From positions 1,178,001-1,242,000 of the forward strand of contig NZ_WARX01000001.1 of assembly GCF_009720385.1 (NCBI RefSeq): 64,000 bases of DNA, read 5' to 3'. The notes beneath the pieces are model-generated. The model searched no databases and had not been told where the DNA came from. It was given only the letters and a program-made list of their open reading frames with translations. The stretch comes from Catellatospora vulcania. GTDB taxonomy: Bacteria > Actinomycetota > Actinomycetes > Mycobacteriales > Micromonosporaceae. The first letter of the stretch is position 1; the number at the start of each line of letters is the position of its first letter. Both the position numbers and the translations under genes were made by a program. This document shows, in pieces, positions 34,617 to 42,397 of this stretch.

Positions 34617-35819
34617 TCAGGCGTGCTCGGCCGGAGCCGTGCCGACCGGGGTGTGTGTGCGCCGGTCCCACCAGCGGGCGAAGTAGCGGGCGCTCAGTCC
34701 GTGGATCAGGATGCTCAGGCTGATCACGACCACGACGACGTCGGCGACCCAGTCCGCGTCCAGGCCCGACAGCTGCTCCAGGGCGATGATGCCCAGCACC
34801 ATGCTGTCCAGCCCGCGCGGTCCCCAGAAGCCCAGCGCCCACCGCTCCCGCCACGGCACGTGGCTGCCCAGCAGCGACAGCGCCACCGGCAGCATCCGGA
34901 TCAACGTCAGCGACAGGAACGCGTACACGAACACCCGCCACTCCAGGCCGTCGGTGAACGCGGGCACGATCAGCGACCCGAACACGAACCACACCGCCGC
35001 CGACAGCACCAGCGACGTGTCGGACACCGTCTGCAGCGACCTGCGCGGCATGTTCGGCGCGGTCGCGCGGGCCGCCAGCCCCGCCACGAACGCGGCGACG
35101 AAGCCGTTGCCGTGCAGCACCTCACCCATCGCGAACGCGGTGATCGCCAGTGCGAGCAGGCCGACGCGTTCGGCCTCCTCGGTGCTCCAGCCGCGCTCGC
35201 GGGCCAGGGTGAGCAGCTTCGCCCCGCCGAAGCCGGCGACCAGGCCCACCACGAACGCGATGAGCAGTTCCAGCAGGACGCTCTCCAGGTCCTCGGTGCC
35301 GATCGCCCCCGCGAGCAGCAGCAGTACCAGCGGTGCGGCGATGCCGTCGTCCAGGCCGCTGACGACGGTGATGGTGTGCCGCATTCCTGAGGGTAGACGG
35401 CGGTCGTGCAGCAGCGGCAGGATCGGCGTGGAGTCGGTGGCGGCCAGCACGGCCGCGCAGATGGCGCAGACCCACCAGCCCGCGCCTGGCAGCAGCGGGA
35501 CACCTGCGGCGAACCCGAGCAGCACCGTCAACGGGAACGCGATGAACAGCATGCGCATCGGCACGCGGCCGGTCTCGCGCAGCCAGCGCACGCTGATGTC
35601 GGTGGCGTCGGTGAACAGGACCAGGGCGAGGGTGATCTCGATCAGGTGCCGGACGATGGGTCCGCTGACCTCGACGTTGACCAGGGGGTGGGTGCCGTTG
35701 GTGAGGATGAGGCCGGAGGCGGCCATGGCGATGGGCACGGTCACGCTGTAGCGCTGCGCCGGCCGGGCGAGCACGGCCCAGACGACCAGCACCAGGCCGA
35801 GCATCAGGACGGCGAGCAC
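34617..35819 (-). CDS. CPA-type sodium/proton antiporter
   Basis: The 400-residue protein has about 12 membrane helices and the fold of NhaP-like cation/proton antiporters. The first unwound-helix motif is AATDSTPILPLL. The ion-binding motif in the next half is SGLDDGIAAPLVLL, where CPA1 members usually have Asn-Asp and electrogenic members have Asp-Asp. The start GTG 35819 has GAGGAG upstream. It exchanges Na+ or K+ for protons across the cytoplasmic membrane and contributes to pH and salt balance. It is convergent with the MerR-like gene. Confidence 0.9.
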   Translation of the reverse strand: MLAVLMLGLVLVVWAVLARPAQRYSVTVPIAMAASGLILTNGTHPLVNVEVSGPIVRHLIEITLALVLFTDATDISVRWLRETGRVPMRMLFIAFPLTVLLGFAAGVPLLPGAGWWVCAICAAVLAATDSTPILPLLHDRRLPSGMRHTITVVSGLDDGIAAPLVLLLLAGAIGTEDLESVLLELLIAFVVGLVAGFGGAKLLTLARERGWSTEEAERVGLLALAITAFAMGEVLHGNGFVAAFVAGLAARATAPNMPRRSLQTVSDTSLVLSAAVWFVFGSLIVPAFTDGLEWRVFVYAFLSLTLIRMLPVALSLLGSHVPWRERWALGFWGPRGLDSMVLGIIALEQLSGLDADWVADVVVVVISLSILIHGLSARYFARWWDRRTHTPVGTAPAEHA

Positions 35820-36042
35820 GGGCGACTCCTCACCCTGCCCATTCTGGGGGATTTAGTCCTGTTCGTGGTGGGAAGTCGCCGACCCGACGTCGGCCGTGAC
35901 CACGCGATGAAACTCGCTGCGCAGCTGCTCGTCGGCCCGAGCGGGCCAGTCGAGGCCGACTACGGCCCGGGGAAGATCATTCGGCGCATGCGGGATCGTC
36001 AGTACGCGGGCGGGCCGGCCGAGCCCGGCTTCGGCGGGCGGT

Positions 36043-36942
36043 TCACCGCATTACCTCGGTGGCCGGGGTGACCGTGTCGGACGGCGTACTCCGCCGCCGG
36101 AGGTGTGCGACCGTCGCGAGGAGCCCGTACGCCGCCACACCGCCCAGAAGCATCGGGCCGATCGCGGTGACTCCCGGGTCGGCGTGGTCCCCGGACGGGG
36201 CAGGGCCGACGAACGCGGCCGCCAGGATCGTCGCCGCTACGCTGCCCATCGTGAGCAGGCCCGCGACGACCAGCGTCGCAGTCGCTTCCCGCCGCACGAC
36301 CAGGCACACCAGCGCCGCGATGACCACGCCCACCACCAGGGCCGAGACCAGCATGGCGTCGACGCGCGCACCGTATTCAAAGCCGTCGAGTTCCAGCGCG
36401 CCGAGCACCGTCGGCCCGGTCCGCTTCGTGCTCTCGCTCACCAACAGCATGATCCACAGCACGGCCGCGCCGGTTATCGCGCCCGATGTCAGCGCCCGGG
36501 CCGATCCGGCGTACCCGCCGAGGATCAGGGCCGTGACCGCGCCGAGCACCACGCCCACGACGGCGGCCTGCGCGATCGAGGACGACGTCTGGTCGACGAG
36601 GCTGACGTTCCGTGCCGTGGCGGCCTGCCCCATCAGGAACGGCACGACGGTGCCCGCGCCCGGCGCGGCCGTCGCCACGACGGCCCAACGCGCCCAGGAG
36701 CCGAGGTCGCCGAACACCGACCGGGTCAGCAGCGTGGCGACGACGACCGCCGTCGCGCAGATCCACAACGCGATGCGGTAATTGTCCAACCAGTCGTTGT
36801 CCGACCCCGCGTCGAACCGTCGGTCGAAGCCGAGAACACCGAACCCGACAGCAGCCAGTGACTGGGCCCAGGCCAGCACCGCGCTGAACGCCGCGGCTGC
36901 GACCGGGATGAACCAGACAGGAGTGTCGCGACGCGCGGTCAT
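36043..36942 (-). CDS. Polytopic membrane protein of unknown function
   Basis: The 299-residue protein has seven or eight hydrophobic segments, beginning VWFIPVAAAAFSAVLAWAQ, separated by short loops. One longer loop is rich in charged residues after the first helix (FDRRFDAGSDNDWLDNYR). No transport or enzyme signature is recognised. The start ATG is at 36942. The gene stands alone on the minus strand. A permease-like or stress-related membrane role cannot be confirmed. Confidence 0.7.
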   Translation of the reverse strand: MTARRDTPVWFIPVAAAAFSAVLAWAQSLAAVGFGVLGFDRRFDAGSDNDWLDNYRIALWICATAVVVATLLTRSVFGDLGSWARWAVVATAAPGAGTVVPFLMGQAATARNVSLVDQTSSSIAQAAVVGVVLGAVTALILGGYAGSARALTSGAITGAAVLWIMLLVSESTKRTGPTVLGALELDGFEYGARVDAMLVSALVVGVVIAALVCLVVRREATATLVVAGLLTMGSVAATILAAAFVGPAPSGDHADPGVTAIGPMLLGGVAAYGLLATVAHLRRRSTPSDTVTPATEVMR

Positions 36943-37070
36943 GTATCGAAGGCTAGTGATGGCGACGGGGGCAGGTCAAACACCTGGCGTGGGTGCCGGG
37001 GCCGGATGTTCGCCCACGCGCCCGGCTGCCGGGTTCATGGCCTGTGGTCGGTGTGGGCCGCGCGTAGATT

Positions 37071-37619
37071 GTGGCCGTGACATCCCCGGACCGCGCCCAC
37101 CGGGCACGCGCCGCCCAGCTCGCTGAGCTGGCCGGCTGGAAAGGCACCCGGCCTCACCCACCTGACTGGCCGGCGCTCGAGGCTGCTTTCGGCCGGCCCT
37201 TCCCGCCGGATTTCAAGAGCTACATCGAGTTCTTTCCACCGGGCTCATTCGGCTTCGTGTATGTGTTCCATCCCTTCGACGCCGAGTTCGCGTCAGCCGG
37301 CTATATCCGTGCCTACGTCGCACACCTCATGTGGCGTACTGATCCGGCGAACGATGTCCCGGAGCTTCCCCGGTTCGGCAACAAGGCCGGGGAGCTGTTC
37401 GCGTGGGGTTCGGTCAACGGTGAGTTCGAGCTGTGCTGGGAGATCACCGCCGATGATCCGGACACCTGGACCTGCGTGGTGGCCGACATCCCCATGCGCT
37501 CGGTCGAGCGCTACCACGGCGGGATGCTTGACCTGCTGCTGGACGTGCTGGGCGGCACCGGCCGGGTGTCGTCGCTGGAGTACCTCCGCCAGATGCTGCC
37601 GTTGACCTTTTCTGGTTGA
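37071..37619 (+). CDS. SUKH (SMI1/KNR4) family protein
   Basis: The 182-residue protein has the SUKH fold signature: DWPALEAAFGRPFPPDFKSY then IEFFPPGSFG, and a late GELFAWGSVNGEFELCWEI stretch. In bacteria, SUKH proteins are mainly immunity proteins against contact-dependent or polymorphic toxins, although some are house-keeping. No toxin gene is adjacent, so this may be an orphan immunity gene. The start is GTG 37071 or GTG 37077. No ribosome site is clear. Confidence 0.75.
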   Translation: MAVTSPDRAHRARAAQLAELAGWKGTRPHPPDWPALEAAFGRPFPPDFKSYIEFFPPGSFGFVYVFHPFDAEFASAGYIRAYVAHLMWRTDPANDVPELPRFGNKAGELFAWGSVNGEFELCWEITADDPDTWTCVVADIPMRSVERYHGGMLDLLLDVLGGTGRVSSLEYLRQMLPLTFSG

Positions 37620-37702
37620 CATGCCGCGTTCCGTGGGACTTCGGCTGAGAGAAGCACCAGGGGGCTTCGTCCAGGCCACTACGCGCTGTAGCGTGCGCTG
37701 GC

Positions 37703-38308
37703 ATGACCCTGACGCCGGCGCCGGTTCCCACGCGAAGACCTCCTGTGCCTCGCCGCCGGCGTTTCCTGATCGCGGCATCACTGGTTGTCGCACTGTGCGC
37801 CGGGTATCTGACGACCACGATCGGCCATCGCCTCGACCACGGCGGTTCCTGGTGGCACGGCACTGACGCGCAAACCCGTACCGAGGAGTCGGGGACGGTG
37901 GTGCAGTTCGCCTTCGAGCCCGGAAAGCAGATCACCTTCGGCGCATCCATCCGCAATCCTGGCCTCTGGCCCGTGACGATCACCGGCGTCGCGGTCAATG
38001 ACGGTCCTGCGGATCAACACGTTTTCAAGATCGCCCATCTGGCGGTGAATCCCGCCGATTCTGCCGGCAACGCAGCGTTCGACCGGACTGCGTCGGCGCC
38101 GTTCCGATCAATCACCGTGGCGGCCGGCACTGAACTGCCGCTGTTCGTCACGATCACGATCCCGAACGTGGAGATGGCTTCCGGATCAGGGTTGTTCTTC
38201 GACAGCCTTGCGGTCGACTTCGAGGTGCTGGGCCTGCCTCGTCACCAGCGGGTGCCGATGGGCTTCCGCCTCTCCGTGCACGCTGCGAACGGCTACGTCC
38301 CGAGCTGA
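37703..38308 (+). CDS. Membrane-anchored extracellular beta-rich protein
   Basis: The 201-residue protein has an N-terminal basic stretch (VPRRRRF) and one membrane helix (FLIAASLVVALCAGYLTTTI). The extracellular part of about 150 residues has beta-strand periodicity, for example FGASIRNPGLWPVTITGVAV. No cysteine-based or catalytic motif is visible. The start ATG 37703 lacks a strong ribosome site. It precedes the sigma-fusion gene by about 80 bp on the same strand and could be cotranscribed with it. Function is unknown. Confidence 0.7.
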   Translation: MTLTPAPVPTRRPPVPRRRRFLIAASLVVALCAGYLTTTIGHRLDHGGSWWHGTDAQTRTEESGTVVQFAFEPGKQITFGASIRNPGLWPVTITGVAVNDGPADQHVFKIAHLAVNPADSAGNAAFDRTASAPFRSITVAAGTELPLFVTITIPNVEMASGSGLFFDSLAVDFEVLGLPRHQRVPMGFRLSVHAANGYVPS

Positions 38309-38389
38309 CCACCTGCGGGCCACGGGACCTTCAGCGGCACTTGGTTCGGCTTTACAACGAACATTCACGGATGTCACCATGTCGGGCAC

Positions 38390-40651
38390 GTGCCGACCGG
38401 CTCGATCCCGGTTGCGATACGCGTGCCGAGGAGTGTTGACGTCTTGTCCCCGACGGCGGATGCCGCGCGCGTGGCCGCCGCCCGCGCAGGTGACCGGCAT
38501 GCCCTGGAGGCGCTGCTCGGCGACCACCTGCCCCTGGTGTACGCGGTGGTCCGCCGTGCCCTGGGCGCCGACCCCGACGTCGACGACGTCGTGCAGGAGA
38601 CGATGCTGCGCGCGGTCCGGCATCTGCGCGGGCTGCGCGACGCCGACGGGTTCAAGTCCTGGCTGGTGTCCATCGCGGTCAGCCAGATCCAGGAACGCTC
38701 CCGCCGCCTGGCGCGCCAACGCGCCCGCGCCGCCCGGCCGGTCGAGTTCGGCGTCGACGCCGCCGAGCCGCCGGACCCGGACGCCGACGTCGCCGCCCTC
38801 GCCGAGGACCGCGTCGACCTGGACCGCGAGCTGCGCCTGATCGCGCAGGCGACCGGCTTTCTGAACCCGGCCGAGCGGCAGACCCTCGCGCTGTGGTCGC
38901 AGGAGGTCGCCGGGACGATGACCCGGGCCGAGGTCGCGGCCGGGCTGTCGCTGAGCCCGGCACACACTGCCGTACGGGTCCAGCGCATGCGGGCCCGTCT
39001 CGACCTGGCGCTGACGGTGCTGCGCGCGCTGCGGGCCGCGCCGCGCTGCCCTGGCCTGGAGGACACGGCCGCGGGGTGGGACCGCAGCGCCGAGCCGCGC
39101 TGGCTCAAGCGCCTCGGTCGGCACGTGGCCGACTGCGAGCAGTGCCTGCTCGCGGGCCGCCGCGGTGTCCCCGCGGTGCGGGTGCTGGCCCTGCCATGGT
39201 TGCTGCCGGTGCCCGTGGTGCTGGCCGAGCGGCTCCCGGAGTTCGTCGCGGCCTCGGGTGGCGGCGTGGGTGCGGTGACCGTCGCCGTGGACGCGGTGCG
39301 CCGTGCCGTCGGCTACCTCAACCTGAAGGTCGTCGGCACGGCAGGTGTCGGGGTCGCGGCGACCGCCGTGGCGGTGGTGCTGGCCGTCGACATCAGCGCG
39401 ACCCCACCGGTTCCGCCCGACCAGCCGGGCAGACCGCCGCTGGCCGCGCCCGCGACGAGCGCTGCACCGGCCCTGTCGGCCACGCCGTCACCGACCCCGG
39501 TGCCCGCGGGGCCCCGTCCGGTGGTCACCGCCGACGGTGTCACCAGCGCCGACATCTACGTCGCCACCGATGGCGACGACTCCGGTCCGGGCAGCGCCGC
39601 GCAGCCGTACGCCACGCTCGCCAAGGCCGTGTCGACGGTCCGCCCCGGGCAGGTCATCGCGTTGCGAGCCGGGACACATCGCCCGACCGCGACCGTGGAC
39701 ATCACCACCAGCGGCACCGCCGAGCGGCGTATCACCGTCAGCAACCTGATCGGGGAACGGCCCGTCGTCGACGGGTCCGCGCTGCCCGGTAGCCAGTGGC
39801 TGATCACCCAGTCCGGCGGGTACTGGACCGTGCAGGGCCTGGAGCTGAGGAACGGGCCCAGCCACGCCTACGTCTGCCGGTCCTGCCGCGACAACGTGTT
39901 CCGGCGGCTGTGGATGCACGACAACGGCGACACCGCGCTGACCCTGCGCGACGCGGGCACGCAGGGCAACCAGGTCCTCGACAGCGACTTCACCCGCAAC
40001 CACGACACCGTCGACCGCGGCGGCAGCGCCGACGGCCTGGCCATCAAGAACGGCTCCGGTGCGGGCAATCTGGTACGCGGTTGCCGGTTCGCCGAGAACT
40101 CCGGCGACGGCCTGGACCTGAGCGCCTTCACCGACCCGGTCACCGTCGCGAGCAACTGGGCCTACGGCAACGGCCACAACCGGTGGGACATCGCCGCGTT
40201 CAACGGCCCCGGCAACGGTCTCAAACTCGGCGGGGGAGTTCCCGCCCCGGCCGTGGCGCACGTGGTGGTCGACAACGCCTCCTGGGACAACGCCGGGTAC
40301 GGCTTCACCGAGGCGAGCAATCCGGGGCGGCTCACCGTCACCAACAACACCGCCTACCGCAACGGCGCGACCGGATTCGCCTTCCTTCTCTCCTCGGCGC
40401 GGCTGCGTAACAACCTGGCCCTGGCCAACGGCCGTGACGTCCAGGTCGGCGGTGGCGTCGACGACGCAGACAACTCCTGGGGCCAGCCGGGCTGGGCGAC
40501 GACCGTGCTGCGCAGCGGCGACCCGTCGACCGCACGCGCCGAACGCACCGCCGGCCGGCTGCCGTCGACGACGTTCCTGCTCAACCGCAAGGACAAGACC
40601 ATAGGTGCGTCGATGACCGCCGACGGAGGACCAGTCCCGCCACCGGCGTGA
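38390..40651 (+). CDS. ECF sigma factor fused to anti-sigma-like zinc motif, TM helix and PL9-like pectate lyase domain
   Basis: One 753-residue frame contains, in order: ECF sigma region 2 (about residues 38-105, with DVDDVVQETMLRAVR); region 4 (about 155-210, NPAERQTLALW to HTAVRVQRMRARL); a Cys/His motif HVADCEQC (about 245-252) like the ZAS zinc anti-sigma motif; one membrane helix (about 314-334); a Pro/Ala/Thr linker; and a right-handed beta-helix of PL9 type (about 387-750), with IYVATDGDDSGPG, ADGLAIKNGSG, SGDGLDL and NGLKLGGG. In PL9 enzymes the Asp and Lys of these motifs bind calcium and act in catalysis, and most are kept. The sigma part should face the cytoplasm and the lyase the outside. 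The start may be GTG 38390, GTG 38423 or TTG 38444 (the last with GAGGAG upstream). Two secreted pectinase genes follow. Confidence 0.9.
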   Translation: MPTGSIPVAIRVPRSVDVLSPTADAARVAAARAGDRHALEALLGDHLPLVYAVVRRALGADPDVDDVVQETMLRAVRHLRGLRDADGFKSWLVSIAVSQIQERSRRLARQRARAARPVEFGVDAAEPPDPDADVAALAEDRVDLDRELRLIAQATGFLNPAERQTLALWSQEVAGTMTRAEVAAGLSLSPAHTAVRVQRMRARLDLALTVLRALRAAPRCPGLEDTAAGWDRSAEPRWLKRLGRHVADCEQCLLAGRRGVPAVRVLALPWLLPVPVVLAERLPEFVAASGGGVGAVTVAVDAVRRAVGYLNLKVVGTAGVGVAATAVAVVLAVDISATPPVPPDQPGRPPLAAPATSAAPALSATPSPTPVPAGPRPVVTADGVTSADIYVATDGDDSGPGSAAQPYATLAKAVSTVRPGQVIALRAGTHRPTATVDITTSGTAERRITVSNLIGERPVVDGSALPGSQWLITQSGGYWTVQGLELRNGPSHAYVCRSCRDNVFRRLWMHDNGDTALTLRDAGTQGNQVLDSDFTRNHDTVDRGGSADGLAIKNGSGAGNLVRGCRFAENSGDGLDLSAFTDPVTVASNWAYGNGHNRWDIAAFNGPGNGLKLGGGVPAPAVAHVVVDNASWDNAGYGFTEASNPGRLTVTNNTAYRNGATGFAFLLSSARLRNNLALANGRDVQVGGGVDDADNSWGQPGWATTVLRSGDPSTARAERTAGRLPSTTFLLNRKDKTIGASMTADGGPVPPPA

Positions 40652-40956
40652 TCCGAACTGCTCGGCTCCCCGTGAAGATCGCTGTTTCCGGTCAGAAACT
40701 CGGGTGAGACCGCAGATCTCGACCCTGAACAGCGATCTCGGCCCGCGGCGGTCCGGGACCCAGCCGGTCGGGCAGGGCTGTGCCGTGCGCGGCGCGGCGT
40801 GGTCGTCCACAGTGCGCGGACTTTGTTGGGCGGCCGGAGAAATAGTTCCCCGATTCCTGTTATCCGGCCTGACGCCGTGCCGTCTTCATATCGAAACAAG
40901 GGCCGATCCCGACTCCGGGCGCCGGGGGCCTGACCGTTCGAGATGGAGGGATCGTC
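40652..40956. promoter_or_regulatory. Intergenic region between sigma fusion and pectinase genes
   Basis: These 305 bases hold the probable promoter of the two pectinase genes. A REP-like palindrome occupies the left part. The right part (about 40835-40920) is less GC-rich and ends at a GGAGGG ribosome site before GTG 40957. No promoter box can be assigned reliably; a motif bound by the adjacent ECF sigma factor would be expected here. Confidence 0.45.
40676..40738. repeat. REP-like palindromic element
   Basis: AGATCGCTGTT (40676-40686) and AACAGCGATCT (40728-40738) form perfect 11-bp arms around a 41-base centre. The arms share the AGATCGC core with the element at 11122-11188. It lies about 25 bases after the stop of the sigma-fusion gene and may serve as its terminator. 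Confidence 0.55.
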
Positions 40957-42375
40957 GTGACAGGAACATTACGAACAGCGTGGCGATGGCTCGCCCTGGC
41001 ACTCGCCGTCGCCGCGTCGGGGGTGGTCGTGGCAGCGGCCGCGTCCCCGGCGCAGGCGGCTCCGGCGACCGGAGTGGCGTACCAGCTGGTGGTGACCAAG
41101 AGCGGCAAGTGCATCGACGTGCCCGGCGCGTCCACGGCCAACGGGGCGCTGCTGCAGCAGTGGGGCTGCACCGCGAACTCGCCGTGGCAGCAGTTCCGCC
41201 TGACCGCGGTGGGCTCGAACTATCAGCTCGTCAACGTCAGCAGCGGCAAGTGCGTGGACGTGCCGGGCTGGTCGACCGTCTCCGGGGTGCAGTTGCAGCA
41301 GTACGGGTGCGTGTCGAGCCAGGCCAACCAGCAGTGGCGTCTGGTGGCCAGCGGCACGAACACGTACCAGATCATCAGCGTGCACTCGGGCCTGTGCGTC
41401 AGCCTCAAGGACGCGTCCACGGCCAACGGCGCGCAGATCATCCAGGAGACCTGCACCGCCAACAGCAACAAGCAGTGGGCGTTCACCGGCGTGGGCAGCG
41501 GCGCGAACGCGACCGTCGCCGCCGACGGCACCGGCCAGTACACCACCGTGCAGGCCGCCGTCGACGCCGTGCCCGCCAACAGCACCACCCGCCAGACCAT
41601 CACCATCAAGGCCGGCACCTACCGCGAGATCGTCACCATCCCGTCGAACAAGCCCAACATCACCCTGCAGGGCCTCGGCGGGTCGGCGAGCAACACCGTC
41701 ATCGTCAACAACCACAGCTCCGCCGGCGGGTGGGGCACCTCCGGCAGCGCGACCGTGTTCGTCAACGGCCGCGACTTCCGCGCCACCAACCTGACCATCG
41801 CCAACGACTACGGCGAGGGCAGCCAGGCCGTCGCCGCGAACCTCAACGGCGACCGGGCCGTGTTCGACAACGTCCGGTTCCTCGGCAACCAGGACACGCT
41901 GCTGCTCAACAACTACCGCGCCTACATCGTGAACTCGTACGTCGAAGGGACCGTCGACTTCATCTTCGGCGGCGGCACCGCCGTGTTCAACGCCAGCACC
42001 ATCCACGAGAGGCGCACCAGCGGCGGCCCGATCACCGCGGCCCGCACCGATCCGGCCAACGCCTACGGCATCCTCGTCTACCGCTGCACGATCACCGGGA
42101 CCGCCAACAACGTGACCCAGCTCGGCCGCCCCTGGGGGCCTGCCGCGCAGGTGCTGTTCCGCGAGTCGAACCTGTCCGCGACGATCCGCACCGCCCAGCC
42201 GTGGACGGACATGTCCGGTAACACGTGGCAGAACGCGCGGTTCCTCGAATACCGCAACACCGGCTCCGGCGCGGGCGCCAACAGCAACCGCCCGCAGCTG
42301 TCCGACTCCGCCGCCCCGAACTACACCCCGCAGAAGTACCTGGCCGGCACCGACGGCTGGAACCCGGTCGGCTGA
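40957..42375 (+). CDS. Secreted pectinesterase (CE8) with N-terminal ricin-type CBM13
   Basis: The 472-residue precursor has a signal peptide (to about residue 35, ASPAQA-AP). A ricin B-type carbohydrate module follows (about 40-178) with three QxW repeats such as SPWQQFRL, NQQWRLV and NKQWAFT. The CE8 domain (about 185-470) has the active-site motifs LGNQDTLLL, EGTVDFIFGGG and LGRPWGP, so Gln, Asp and Arg are present. It removes methyl esters from pectin outside the cell. The start is GTG 40957 after GGAGGG. The pectate lyase gene follows 22 bp later, in one operon. The ricin module is almost identical to that of the next gene. Confidence 0.93.
   Translation: MTGTLRTAWRWLALALAVAASGVVVAAAASPAQAAPATGVAYQLVVTKSGKCIDVPGASTANGALLQQWGCTANSPWQQFRLTAVGSNYQLVNVSSGKCVDVPGWSTVSGVQLQQYGCVSSQANQQWRLVASGTNTYQIISVHSGLCVSLKDASTANGAQIIQETCTANSNKQWAFTGVGSGANATVAADGTGQYTTVQAAVDAVPANSTTRQTITIKAGTYREIVTIPSNKPNITLQGLGGSASNTVIVNNHSSAGGWGTSGSATVFVNGRDFRATNLTIANDYGEGSQAVAANLNGDRAVFDNVRFLGNQDTLLLNNYRAYIVNSYVEGTVDFIFGGGTAVFNASTIHERRTSGGPITAARTDPANAYGILVYRCTITGTANNVTQLGRPWGPAAQVLFRESNLSATIRTAQPWTDMSGNTWQNARFLEYRNTGSGAGANSNRPQLSDSAAPNYTPQKYLAGTDGWNPVG
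41329..41492 (+). repeat. Direct repeat, copy A (ricin module, 164 bp identical)
   Basis: This stretch inside the pectinesterase ricin module is identical, base for base by eye, to 42767-42930 in the pectate lyase gene, at an offset of 1438 bp. Similarity at slightly lower identity extends to the left to about 41080. Confidence 0.85.
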
Positions 42376-42397
42376 GCCCGCTCGAAGGAGACGAACC

